Origin: an uncultured Myxococcales bacterium
GTDB lineage: Bacteria; Myxococcota_A; UBA9042; DTJE01
Reading direction: 5' to 3'
DNA: 61,761 bases
Assembly: GCA_903936705.1 (NCBI GenBank)
Contig: CAIZWN010000022.1
Coordinates: 1-61,761 of the forward strand
Shown: piece by piece, positions 1-8,114 of the stretch
Layout: every line of letters starts with the position of its first letter
Numbering within the stretch: the stretch's first letter is position 1
Position numbers and translations under genes: made by a program
Notes under the pieces: generated by a model
The model's database searches: none
Told to the model about the DNA's origin: nothing
What the model saw: only the letters and a program-made list of their open reading frames with translations

Positions 1-91
1 CGACGCGGCCCACTGTTTGAGGCCCACACAGGGGGCCGAGTTTGGGCCGCGAAGGCCGCCGGCCCCCAGTCGGGTGCGGGGGCACCGGTGC

Positions 92-175
92 GGCCCCGCA
101 CCCCCCCTCGGCCCGGACCCCTTCACCAGATACTCACGTGTCCCTACTCGCGCTTCTCAAAGATTCCTTGAGGTA
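92..175 (-). repeat. IS-end-like repeat, inverted partner of 61210-61269
   Basis: Read on the minus strand, 175-117 begins TACCTCAAGGAATC and continues with TTGAGAAG and GGGACACG, ending near AAGGGGT. The same words occur in the same order on the plus strand at 61210-61269, with scattered mismatches. A GC-rich block at 92-121 also resembles 61704-61733 in inverted orientation. The right-hand copy leads into a transposase start, so this is probably a diverged or truncated copy of the same element, with its interior pointing off the window. Confidence 0.55.
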
Positions 176-211
176 ACAAAATTTGACAGTGAATCACGGG
201 GCGTCGAATGC

Positions 212-241
212 TTGACTCATCGGCGCCCACGGCAAGATACT
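212..241 (+). promoter_or_regulatory. Possible sigma-70 promoter for the capA operon
   Basis: TTGACT at 212-217 matches the -35 consensus in five of six bases, and GATACT at 236-241 matches the -10 in four of six, with an 18-base spacer. The inferred transcript start lies about 80 bases before the CapA-like start codon. A second TTGACA at 183-188 has no good -10 partner. The call rests on motif and spacing only. Confidence 0.3.
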
Positions 242-331
242 GCGGCCAGGGTCGCATCGCAGCGAAAGGGCCACGCGGGCGAACGCCGACGCTGGTCAGC
301 CCGGATGCCACCTGACTGAGGTTGAGATTCC

Positions 332-1537
332 ATGCACATCGTACAAGCATCGGACCTTTTTGCCGGCACTCCCATGGGACTGAAGTCGCTGGTCCTGCTG
401 GAGCGCCCGACGGCAGGCCCTGTCGTGCGGTTGGCCGCAGTCGGAGACGTTGGCCTGTCAGGCCGCATCCGGCAGGCAGCCGAACGTTCGTCCTATGCCG
501 CGTTATTCAGCGAGGTAGCCCCGGTTCTTCAATCGGCTGACCTGGCATTCGTCAACATCGAATTTCCGCTGGCGGGCGCCGCCGGGGGAAACGGAATGTT
601 CTGTGGCGATCCTGCCTCGGCACACGCCCTTCGCGATGCCGGTTTTGTACTGGCCCAGTTGGCCAACAACCACGGATGGGATTTCGGGGCTGCCGGACTG
701 GACAGCACACTCAAGGCGGTTCGCGATGCCGGAATGGTTCCTTTGGGCGCTGGCGCCGACAGTGACGACGCACGACGCCTGGTCCGGACCGATCGCAACG
801 GGCTGCGCATCGGGTGGCTGGCCGCCGGCCGCACCCTGGTTGACCAGGACGGTCCCGGGCCGCGCTACTGGGAATACGACGAGGACCAGATTCTTCGAGC
901 CATCGAGAAAGCCCGCGGCGAAGTGGACGTTCTGGTGCTGGGGCTGCACGTCGGACTGATGTACCTGGATTATCCGGACCCTCGGTTCAAGCGTTTTGCC
1001 CAGCAGGCGATGTCGGCCGGCGCCGACCTCGTCCTGATGCACCACGCCCACCTGTTGCAATCGACACAGGTGACGCCCGAGGGCCGCGTCTGCCTGTATT
1101 GCATGGGCAACTTTCTGCTGGACTGGCGGGAAGGCAACGTCGAGGTCCGTACCATGGCCCGCGAACAGGCTGAGGCTGGAGTGTTCCTGTTCGACCTCGA
1201 CAGGCGCGGGGTGGCCACGGCCCGGATGCTGCCAACTTTCATCGACGAGGACGGCTGCGTACGATGGGCGACCGGCCCGCGCGGAGACCGCATCCTGGAA
1301 CGACTTGTCCGCATCAGCCGCGACATCGAGAGCGACTACCAGGCCGCATTCGGGCGCCAGCGCGTGCTGCGCAATGCCTGGCCGGTCGCGCAGGTCCTGG
1401 CGTTCCACGCGGCGAGGGGCCACTGGAGGATCGTGCTGGACATGTTGCGGCGGGTCCGCCCCGAACACGCGGCGATGCTGTGGCGATTCGTGTCGTCGCG
1501 CGCAAAGGGCCTGGTTGGGCTGACGGGGGAACGGTAA
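332..1537 (+). CDS. CapA-family protein (poly-gamma-glutamate/capsule synthesis type)
   Basis: A 401-residue protein of the CapA (PGA_cap) metallophosphatase-like family, often linked to capsule or surface-polymer production. Visible signatures are AAVGDVGLSG (about residues 35-44, the metal-site GD), FVNIEFPL (about 73-80), LANNHGWDFG (about 109-118), an HHAHLL segment near 238 and MGNFLLD near 258. I see no clear signal peptide or membrane anchor, whereas many CapA proteins have one. The stop overlaps the next start by one base (TAATG), so it is the first gene of a tightly packed operon with a tandem glycosyltransferase and an adenylating enzyme. The start is the first ATG after the non-coding edge, and its ribosome site is weak. 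The family call is firm; the substrate is unknown. Confidence 0.85.
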   Translation: MHIVQASDLFAGTPMGLKSLVLLERPTAGPVVRLAAVGDVGLSGRIRQAAERSSYAALFSEVAPVLQSADLAFVNIEFPLAGAAGGNGMFCGDPASAHALRDAGFVLAQLANNHGWDFGAAGLDSTLKAVRDAGMVPLGAGADSDDARRLVRTDRNGLRIGWLAAGRTLVDQDGPGPRYWEYDEDQILRAIEKARGEVDVLVLGLHVGLMYLDYPDPRFKRFAQQAMSAGADLVLMHHAHLLQSTQVTPEGRVCLYCMGNFLLDWREGNVEVRTMAREQAEAGVFLFDLDRRGVATARMLPTFIDEDGCVRWATGPRGDRILERLVRISRDIESDYQAAFGRQRVLRNAWPVAQVLAFHAARGHWRIVLDMLRRVRPEHAAMLWRFVSSRAKGLVGLTGER

Positions 1538-3918
1538 TGGGTGGCGCTCCGGTCAGAGTGGCCTTTCTGGACGACATCGACGGCGGGGATCTGCTGACCT
1601 GCGGATCGCGCAGAGTCCTGCTTGACCTGATTCTGGGGCTGGACCGGTCGAGGTTCACGCCATTCGTGTTTCTGCGAAACCCCGGCAAGGTCAGCCATAT
1701 GCTGGAGGAGGCCGGGATCACTGTCGAAACCACGGGCAGTTCGCCGCTGATGATGACCTCGTTCAAGGTTGGCGGACGGCTGGTCGTGAACCCTGCGGCG
1801 ATCGCCTGGAACGCCGCCTTGGTGCCGATCGAGGCGGCCAGGTACGCCGGTTTCCTGCGACGGCATCGCATCGAGGTTGCCTACCTCGCCAACTATCCCA
1901 CCCACATGTACGGCGGATTGGCGTGCCGGATGGCAGGCGTCCCGTCAGTCTGGCACCTCCAGGCCATCATCCAGGCCGGCAAGAAGCAACGCCTTCTGCG
2001 CGGAATCCACCGAAACTGGGGGATCATGATGGCTGCCAACACGGTTGCCATCTCGCACACCGTGGCAGAAAGTGCAGGCGGGGAAACACTGCCAAGGGTG
2101 ATCTGGAACGGCGTTGACACACAGCGGTTCTCGCCAGGTCGGCCCGAACGACGGCGCTTTCGGGAACTGGGGCTGGATCCTGGCGGACGCGGGCGCATCG
2201 TCGGCCTGGTAAGCCTGCTCAGCGAATACAAGCGCATCGACCTTCTGCCTCCGCTGGTCGAGGCTGTGGTTTCGCGCGCCCCGGACGTTTCGTTCCTGGT
2301 GTGCGGCGGCATCGATCAAGCAGGCGCCGGAGAAGCCAGCCGGGAAGACGGAGCTGCGTTGTTCCAACCTTCCGACGAACAGAAAAGCAGTGGCGTCGCA
2401 GCCAACTACCTGGCGGTGGTAGCTGACCTCGAACGCAGAAAGGTGCGGGACAACGTGATCTTCACTGGCCGGCGCGACGACGTCCCTTCGTTGTTGAAGG
2501 GAATGGATGTTTTCGTCCATTTGTGCGAGCGGGAGGGATTCGGTCTGGCGCTGGCCGAGGCGATGGCAACCGGCATTCCTGTCGCCACTTTCCAGTCGCC
2601 GACGGCCGCCGAACTGATCGACGACGGCGTCTCGGGCCTGCTGGCCGGAGGCCCCGAGGACGTCGGGCCTCTGGCCGCGGCTGTCCTGCGGTTGCTGGAC
2701 GACAAGGATCTGCGTGCACGAATCGGCGAGGCCGGCCGAGAGCATGTTGCCCAGCGGTTCTCGTGCGGGGCATTCGTCAAAGGGTTCGCTGACCTGTTCG
2801 AGGAACTTGCGCGCGGCAACAGGCGTAGGGCTTTCGTAGCCCCCTCCCCTGACGCCTACACGGGCGGGCCGTCGGCAAACACCAGGAACTTTCTTGCTTC
2901 ACCCGCCTTTGCCAGAAACGACGTCGTCATGGTCGATGTAACACCTCCGCATGGCGACTACTCGACGGCAAAACGGGCGTTGCACTCGATTCGCCTGTTC
3001 GGGCGGCTTGGCAAAGCCCTGGCTGTCAGGCGTCCCGAAGCCGTCTACCTGATGAGCGGGTCGCACACCGGTTTCTACGAAAAGTCGCTGATGGGGTTGG
3101 TCAGCCGCGCGTTCGGAGCCGGGACCGTACTGCACCTGGTAGGCGGCGAGTTCAGGACTTTCGCCGAATCGGGGCGTTTCAACCGGTTCGCAGTGCCATG
3201 GATGCTGCGGCGTACAACCCTGGTCGCTTGCGTGGGAGGTTCCTGGGCCGACTACGTGCGCTCCATCGCGCCGACGGCCCGGGTCAGGGACCTGCCGAAC
3301 CCGGTGCTTACGGCCCCAATCCTGGCTCGCACCCTCGACGTTAATCGCTCTACCGCCACTGTTGACGTTCGTTTCCTTTACGTTGGTCTGATGTCCCCCG
3401 TAAAGGGGCCGCTGGACCTGGTCGAGGCCTGTGACAGGCACCAGGCCAGGTTGCGGGGTTTGGTCCGCGTGACGCTGGCTGGTGGTGGATCTCTTCTGGA
3501 ATCGGTCCGCCAGCGGATCTCGAAAGCCGGAATCGCCGACTTTGTCGAGGCAGTCGGGTACGTCCCCGAGGAAGCCAAGCTTGACCTTTTGGCCGGAGCG
3601 GACGCCTTTGTGCTGCCATCCCGCGCCGAGGGCCTTCCCGTGGCCGTACTGGAGGCGATGGCTGCCGGATTGCCGATAATCGCCTCGGACGTGGGCGCCG
3701 TCCCGGATGTCGTGGACGACACGACAGGCATCCTGATACCGCCCGCTAATCCCGACGCCATAGCCGATGCCATGCTGAAGCTTGCACGCGCAGGGGCGCA
3801 CAGGCTGGTGTTGGGCCAGAATGGACGCCAGCGGGTATTGGATCGCTACGACGTCGAGGCGGTTGGGTCGACCCTTGACAGGCTATGGGACGAGGCCGCC
3901 TTGCTGCGTCGGGGGTGA
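1537..3918 (+). CDS. Tandem GT4 glycosyltransferase (two GT-B domains in one chain)
   Basis: A 793-residue protein that is two family-4 glycosyltransferases joined head to tail. The first half (about 1-420) has the nucleotide-sugar E-x7-E motif in EGFGLALAEAMATG near residues 332-340. The second half starts near FVAPSPDAYTGGPS at about 430 and repeats the motif as EGLPVAVLEAMAAG near 698-706. Each half has the usual N-terminal acceptor and C-terminal donor lobes. The enzyme probably adds two successive sugars to a surface glycan on the cytoplasmic face of the membrane. The ATG at 1537 overlaps the upstream stop; an in-frame GTG at 1534 is an alternative. The downstream gene starts two bases after the stop. 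The sugars are not predictable from sequence. Confidence 0.87.
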   Translation: MGGAPVRVAFLDDIDGGDLLTCGSRRVLLDLILGLDRSRFTPFVFLRNPGKVSHMLEEAGITVETTGSSPLMMTSFKVGGRLVVNPAAIAWNAALVPIEAARYAGFLRRHRIEVAYLANYPTHMYGGLACRMAGVPSVWHLQAIIQAGKKQRLLRGIHRNWGIMMAANTVAISHTVAESAGGETLPRVIWNGVDTQRFSPGRPERRRFRELGLDPGGRGRIVGLVSLLSEYKRIDLLPPLVEAVVSRAPDVSFLVCGGIDQAGAGEASREDGAALFQPSDEQKSSGVAANYLAVVADLERRKVRDNVIFTGRRDDVPSLLKGMDVFVHLCEREGFGLALAEAMATGIPVATFQSPTAAELIDDGVSGLLAGGPEDVGPLAAAVLRLLDDKDLRARIGEAGREHVAQRFSCGAFVKGFADLFEELARGNRRRAFVAPSPDAYTGGPSANTRNFLASPAFARNDVVMVDVTPPHGDYSTAKRALHSIRLFGRLGKALAVRRPEAVYLMSGSHTGFYEKSLMGLVSRAFGAGTVLHLVGGEFRTFAESGRFNRFAVPWMLRRTTLVACVGGSWADYVRSIAPTARVRDLPNPVLTAPILARTLDVNRSTATVDVRFLYVGLMSPVKGPLDLVEACDRHQARLRGLVRVTLAGGGSLLESVRQRISKAGIADFVEAVGYVPEEAKLDLLAGADAFVLPSRAEGLPVAVLEAMAAGLPIIASDVGAVPDVVDDTTGILIPPANPDAIADAMLKLARAGAHRLVLGQNGRQRVLDRYDVEAVGSTLDRLWDEAALLRRG

Positions 3919-3920
3919 CA

Positions 3921-5231
3921 ATGGGTATAGCAGCACGACTCTTCCCACTACTGCCGGATCCACTGCGCGATCTTGCCGTCACCCTTTTCAGCATCCTGAT
4001 TGACAGACGTCGCTTTGGGCCTGCCTACCGGACAGCGCTTGGCAGCATTACGGACCCGGGTTTTCCTGCCGCTCGCGAGCGCCTGGTTGTTGCCCGCATG
4101 GCGGCTCTTCTTGGCCGACCGATCTCCAGCCTGGAGGATTGTGGTCACGATACCAAGGACACGATTCGCAGACGGGTCCTGGAGCTTGGAAACGCCGGAT
4201 CCCTTGCCGGTACGCTGGAGTGGTCGACCGGAGGAACCACCGGCAACCCTGTCGACGTGCCAGTGACACCCTCCGAAGACGCGCTGAACACGGCACTGAC
4301 GCGTTCGTTCATCCTGAATGAACTGATGAACCTTTCTGACCCAAGACGGACTGCATACTTCACCGGAAAAGTACTGATGCCCCCCGGTCGCAACCATCCC
4401 CCTTTCTGGGTCAGGGACCTCAGGGGAAGGCGCCGCTACTACAGCATGTTCCACGTACTGCCGGCGAACATCCCGGCCTTTGCCGATGACCTCGACCGCT
4501 TCCGCCCGAACCTGCTGATCGCGAACCCCTCGCCACTGGCCCGTCTGGCGCGCCTCCTGGCGGCCGCCGGATGGACGCCACGCGAACCTCCCCTGGGGAT
4601 CTGGTCTATGGCCGAGGAACTGTTGCCGGCCGACCGCGAAGCCATCGAGGCAACATTCAGGTGCCCTGTTACGAACACCTACGGAATGACTGAAATGGCC
4701 ATCCTGGCGGCCGATTGCGTCCATGGAAACATGCACGTATGCGAGGCCTACGGGCGCACCGAGACAGTTCCCGCGGCCGGCGGGCGCCTGGAACTGGTCG
4801 GGACGTCATTCGTCCGCGAAAGGGTGCCTGTGGTGCGATTCCGTACGGGGGATCTTTGCGACGCCCTGGAGCGTATCGACTGCCCGTGCGGCAGGAAGGG
4901 ACTGGTGATTCGCGGACTTTCTGGAAGGGCGGTCGAGGTGGTCACGCTGCCCGATGGCAGGACCCTGACGGCGTCTCCGCTTGCCGACGTTCTGAGACGG
5001 GTCCCTGGCCTGGTCTGGTCACGCTTCGAGGTGCTGTCAGTGGACCGCTGGCGCCTGCGCTACCACTCCGCAACACGCCAGGATGAAGCTGTACTGGCCG
5101 AGGTCCGGAGGGAACTGGAACGAAGGGCCGCAGGGGTGACGCTGGAGGCAGCCTGGGATCCATCCCCGGTTCCGGCCGGCCCCAAGGACCGGCTGATAGT
5201 TTTTATATCCCCCGGGGATCATGAAACATGA
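3921..5231 (+). CDS. Phenylacetate-CoA ligase/CapK-like adenylate-forming enzyme
   Basis: A 436-residue AMP-binding superfamily protein of the phenylacetate-CoA ligase/CapK branch found in many polysaccharide clusters. The phosphate-binding loop STGGTTGNPV lies near residues 97-106, the adenine-binding motif YGMTEMA near 253-259 and the ATP-ribose motif RTGDLCD near 308. A small Cys pair (CPCG) follows, then a short C-terminal lobe. Members activate a carboxylate as acyl-AMP. In a glycan cluster the likely role is to supply an acyl or amide substituent, but the substrate is unknown. It lies two bases after the tandem glycosyltransferase and clearly shares its transcript. Confidence 0.83.
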   Translation: MGIAARLFPLLPDPLRDLAVTLFSILIDRRRFGPAYRTALGSITDPGFPAARERLVVARMAALLGRPISSLEDCGHDTKDTIRRRVLELGNAGSLAGTLEWSTGGTTGNPVDVPVTPSEDALNTALTRSFILNELMNLSDPRRTAYFTGKVLMPPGRNHPPFWVRDLRGRRRYYSMFHVLPANIPAFADDLDRFRPNLLIANPSPLARLARLLAAAGWTPREPPLGIWSMAEELLPADREAIEATFRCPVTNTYGMTEMAILAADCVHGNMHVCEAYGRTETVPAAGGRLELVGTSFVRERVPVVRFRTGDLCDALERIDCPCGRKGLVIRGLSGRAVEVVTLPDGRTLTASPLADVLRRVPGLVWSRFEVLSVDRWRLRYHSATRQDEAVLAEVRRELERRAAGVTLEAAWDPSPVPAGPKDRLIVFISPGDHET

Positions 5232-5348
5232 TCAACCATGCATGCCCATTGCTGTCAAAGGGCGAACCGATCCGGGCTTCATTCCGACTTTCGGCGTGGC
5301 TGAGTTAGGGCTAGACTCACCGTCCGGCATGTTTGTGCAGGGGCCTTG

Positions 5349-6545
5349 ATGTCCTGTTCGAAATTGCGGGTGCTGATAGTGCCATCCTGGTATCCCATGG
5401 CACCCGCGCCATCTTACGGAGTCTTCTTCCGCGAGCAGGCACAAGCCCTGGCTAGGGCGGGGCTCGGCGTTTCGGCGGTTTTTCCCGAGATGCTGCCGGT
5501 CTTGCGAGCATCCGAATTCAATGTCGCCCGCGACGTCTTGCGTGGTTCATGGGAGACCGATGAGGACGGGGTCTTGACGCGACGGGTCCGAAGTTTCGCC
5601 CCCGATCGGTGGCCAACGGTCAGGGCCTGGTATTGGACCGCTGCCTGCGAGGCCCTGATTCTGCGCCATTGCGCCAGGCATGGCAGCCCCGACCTCATCC
5701 ACGCACACGGTGCTGCCTGGCCATTTTCTGCCGGGGCGTTAAGCGCGCGTGCCGCAGCCGCGGTCCTTCGGGTCCCGTACGTGGTGACCGAGCACGCCTC
5801 GGTCTTTCTGGAGAACCGACCGTTCCCGTACGGGCAGGCCGTCCGGATCCGCCAAGGTCTTGCATCGGCAGCGCGCGTTGTCGCCGTCAGCAGGGCTCTG
5901 GCTGCCCGACTTCGCCAGTGGGTTGACGAGGACCGCCTCGAGGTCGTCGGAAACCTTGTTGATTCCAGGTTCTTCACGATCCCCGACATGCGTCCCCAAA
6001 ACCCTACAATCCTATGCGTGGCAGGATTGGTGCCGAACAAGGATGTTGCAGGGCTGCTGCGTGGATACGCGGCTGCGTTTCCCGACGAGGCGTCGCCGGT
6101 CCTGGAAATCGGCGGCGACGGCCCCGAGCGAGCCAGTCTTGAAACGGAAGTAACGCGCCTGGGCCTTTCGGGCAGGGTTCGGTTCCTTGGTCACCTGGAC
6201 CGGAACGGGGTCCGCGATGCGTTGTGGCGCTGCGGTCTTTTCGTCCTGAACAGCCACCTTGAGACATTCGGTGTCGCACTGGTCGAGGCACTCGCCACCG
6301 GTGTACCGGTCGTGGCAACGCGCTGCGGCGGTCCCGAGGACGTGGTAGGCGAGGCTGATGGCCTGCTTGTCCCGCACGGCAACCCGAAAGTCCTGGCCCG
6401 GACACTTCGCACGGCCTGGCAGGCGCGAGACCGGTTCGATCCAGTCGGACTGCGAGAACGCGCAGTGACGCGATTCGGGGATAGGGCAATCTGCAACCGT
6501 CTGATCTCGCTGTACGAAAACGTGCTGGCCGGCCGGGCGCGCTGA
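5349..6545 (+). CDS. GT4 family glycosyltransferase
   Basis: A 398-residue GT-B fold glycosyltransferase. The N-terminus has the acceptor-lobe pattern LIVPSWYPMAPAPSYGVFFREQ, split here as IVPSWYP and GVFFREQAQAL. The donor lobe has LCVAGLVPNKDVAGLLRG near 222-239 and the E-x7-E site in LETFGVALVEALATG near 302-316. A GGG-containing ribosome site (CAGGGG) precedes the ATG; a TTG one codon upstream is less likely. It follows the adenylating gene by 117 bases, is in the same direction and probably belongs to the same glycan pathway. It converges on the RuBisCO-like gene with 46 bases between stops. Confidence 0.86.
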   Translation: MSCSKLRVLIVPSWYPMAPAPSYGVFFREQAQALARAGLGVSAVFPEMLPVLRASEFNVARDVLRGSWETDEDGVLTRRVRSFAPDRWPTVRAWYWTAACEALILRHCARHGSPDLIHAHGAAWPFSAGALSARAAAAVLRVPYVVTEHASVFLENRPFPYGQAVRIRQGLASAARVVAVSRALAARLRQWVDEDRLEVVGNLVDSRFFTIPDMRPQNPTILCVAGLVPNKDVAGLLRGYAAAFPDEASPVLEIGGDGPERASLETEVTRLGLSGRVRFLGHLDRNGVRDALWRCGLFVLNSHLETFGVALVEALATGVPVVATRCGGPEDVVGEADGLLVPHGNPKVLARTLRTAWQARDRFDPVGLRERAVTRFGDRAICNRLISLYENVLAGRAR

Positions 6546-6591
6546 TTTCCATCTTGCGGAACCCAGGCTCGAGCGTCCGCCCGTCGGCCCC

Positions 6592-7782
6592 TCACTCGAC
6601 CAGCGATCGGAAGTACGCAGCATTGGCTGCAAGATCTGGCGACCGTTCGTACAACGCGCTTCCAATCAGGAACACCACGTCGTTGCCGAACACCTCCCGC
6701 AACTCCGGCACGCTGTCCAGTGCCAGGCCACCGGCCGGTACGGGAAATGCGGCTGGCACCCCATGCAAATCTTCCTTCAGCGCGCGGTCCAGTTTTGCAC
6801 ACTCGCTGCGGGCGAACGGAAACCTGCCACCCCAGCCCGGAAAGACCACCAGATCGGCCCCGGCCAGGCGCATCAACGTTCCCAGCATCACCGGCAACGC
6901 AATGCCATGAACACCGCTGGCAAAGAACGCGCCCGACAGCGCCGGATGCGCAATCACGGGCAGATCGGTTTCGCGCGAAACCACGCGAAGGAAGTCGGCC
7001 CCGACCACCAGCGGAGACAGCAGAAGAGCCCCGGCCCCGGCGTCGCGTGCAAAACGCGCCCGCTGGACCAACTGGTCGACAGGCCCAGTAACCGTCGGAC
7101 AGTACAGACAACGCCGCCCCGTTTCGAGATTCGCCTGGGCAACAGCGGAAGCCACCATCTCGACGCGCTCGAAGAATGGCGCGAACCGCTGACTGGTGAT
7201 GCCGTGGTCGTCCTTCACCAGATCGATCCCGCCACGGGCCAGGTCCCCGGCGTACGAGGCCAGTTCGGCACTTGATCGGCCCAGAGGCTTTGCCGCGGAC
7301 ATCAGCAGCGGGCGGTCCGGAACCCCAAGGCGCGCCCGCACCCCATCAATCCCGAAACGCGGACCGCCTATCGAGGCAGCCAGACCCGCCGTGGGCCTGA
7401 CCGATGAGACCTGGACACCGGCCCACAGGCTGACGTTGCCGAAAACCACGCTGAACAACTGCGAAAAGTCGGTCCCGACCACATCGGCCGGATAACGAAT
7501 AACGACTTCGCTGGCATCGCTGTCCAACGTTCTGACATTTTCGACGCGCCCCAGGACCTGGGTCTCGAAAAACGAGCCGGCGCACAATGAAGGGCTCACC
7601 TCGGCCGTCTGCTCGATTGCCAGCAACCTTGCTCGACGATCGGCATCGGCAGGGGGCCCTGCCAGCCGGTAGGTCACTACCAGACCCTCGTCCAGGTCGG
7701 CGGCAATCCCATCAGGCTGACGCGTCATAGCGAGTGATTCACCGGATGCAAACAGCGGAGAGGAAGGGAGGTCGTCAGACAC
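6592..7782 (-). CDS. RuBisCO-like protein (form IV-type)
   Basis: An approximately 396-residue member of the RuBisCO large-subunit superfamily, with an N-terminal domain (about 25-145) and a TIM-barrel domain. The carbamate/metal motif is GGIDLVKDDHG (Lys near residue 190 from the GTG start): the Lys and the second Asp are kept, but the usual Glu is His. The KP of the first catalytic loop is present (near 165), as is a His in VIAHPALSG (near 279). The loop-6 GKLEGE is absent, replaced by WGGRFPFARSEC, and the phosphate-site glycines differ. It should therefore not fix CO2. KDDHG-type relatives include sugar-acid decarboxylases/hydrolases and enolases. It is the last gene of a nucleotide-sugar operon, one base after the preceding stop. 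The start is uncertain: GTG 7782, TTG 7815 or ATG 7728. Confidence 0.85.
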   Translation of the reverse strand: MSDDLPSSPLFASGESLAMTRQPDGIAADLDEGLVVTYRLAGPPADADRRARLLAIEQTAEVSPSLCAGSFFETQVLGRVENVRTLDSDASEVVIRYPADVVGTDFSQLFSVVFGNVSLWAGVQVSSVRPTAGLAASIGGPRFGIDGVRARLGVPDRPLLMSAAKPLGRSSAELASYAGDLARGGIDLVKDDHGITSQRFAPFFERVEMVASAVAQANLETGRRCLYCPTVTGPVDQLVQRARFARDAGAGALLLSPLVVGADFLRVVSRETDLPVIAHPALSGAFFASGVHGIALPVMLGTLMRLAGADLVVFPGWGGRFPFARSECAKLDRALKEDLHGVPAAFPVPAGGLALDSVPELREVFGNDVVFLIGSALYERSPDLAANAAYFRSLVE

Positions 7783-7783
7783 G

Positions 7784-8038
7784 TCAGCGTTGCTCCCGCC
7801 TGAACACGCGGTCAACGATGGCCGGCACGTCCTTCAGGAACGCTGGGACCTTGGAAGCCTCGAAATCCCACTTCACGCGCTCTTGCAAGCGTTTGACCAC
7901 CGCGTCCCGGGCATGACCCAGATTCATCAAAAGGCGGGCACGCTGCTCGACCTCCGAACGCAGCATCTCTTCGAAACGCCCCGAAAGTTCCTTCACGAAG
8001 GTCTGGTTTTTCTTTGGGTGCATCCAGTCAAACGGCAT
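7784..8038 (-). CDS. Conserved-looking 84-residue protein of unknown function
   Basis: A small, charged, probably helical protein that starts MPFDWMHPKKNQTF and is rich in Glu, Arg and Lys. There is no signal peptide, membrane helix or Cys motif. The start is well supported: AGGAGG lies five bases before the ATG at 8038. Its stop is one base before the GTG of the RuBisCO-like gene, which suggests translational coupling, and it follows the WbpI-like epimerase by 76 bases. I do not recognise the family. The repeated Arg/Glu helix faces would suit a partner or assembly protein, but nothing in the sequence proves that. Confidence 0.7.
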   Translation of the reverse strand: MPFDWMHPKKNQTFVKELSGRFEEMLRSEVEQRARLLMNLGHARDAVVKRLQERVKWDFEASKVPAFLKDVPAIVDRVFRREQR

Positions 8039-8114
8039 GAGGGCCTCCTGGGGCGATTCGCCGGTCGGATTATCGGCCCCGGGACCGAGCACTGTCAATG
8101 CACCGGCCGCATCG

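Larger units (their letters stand above)
1..331. other. Left-edge non-coding stretch
   Basis: No convincing gene is visible before the CapA-like start. Bases 40-125 are very GC-rich with C and G runs. Bases 117-175 match the right edge of the window in inverted orientation (see the repeat entry). The remainder, about 176-331, probably carries the promoter and leader of the polysaccharide operon that follows. Confidence 0.6.
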
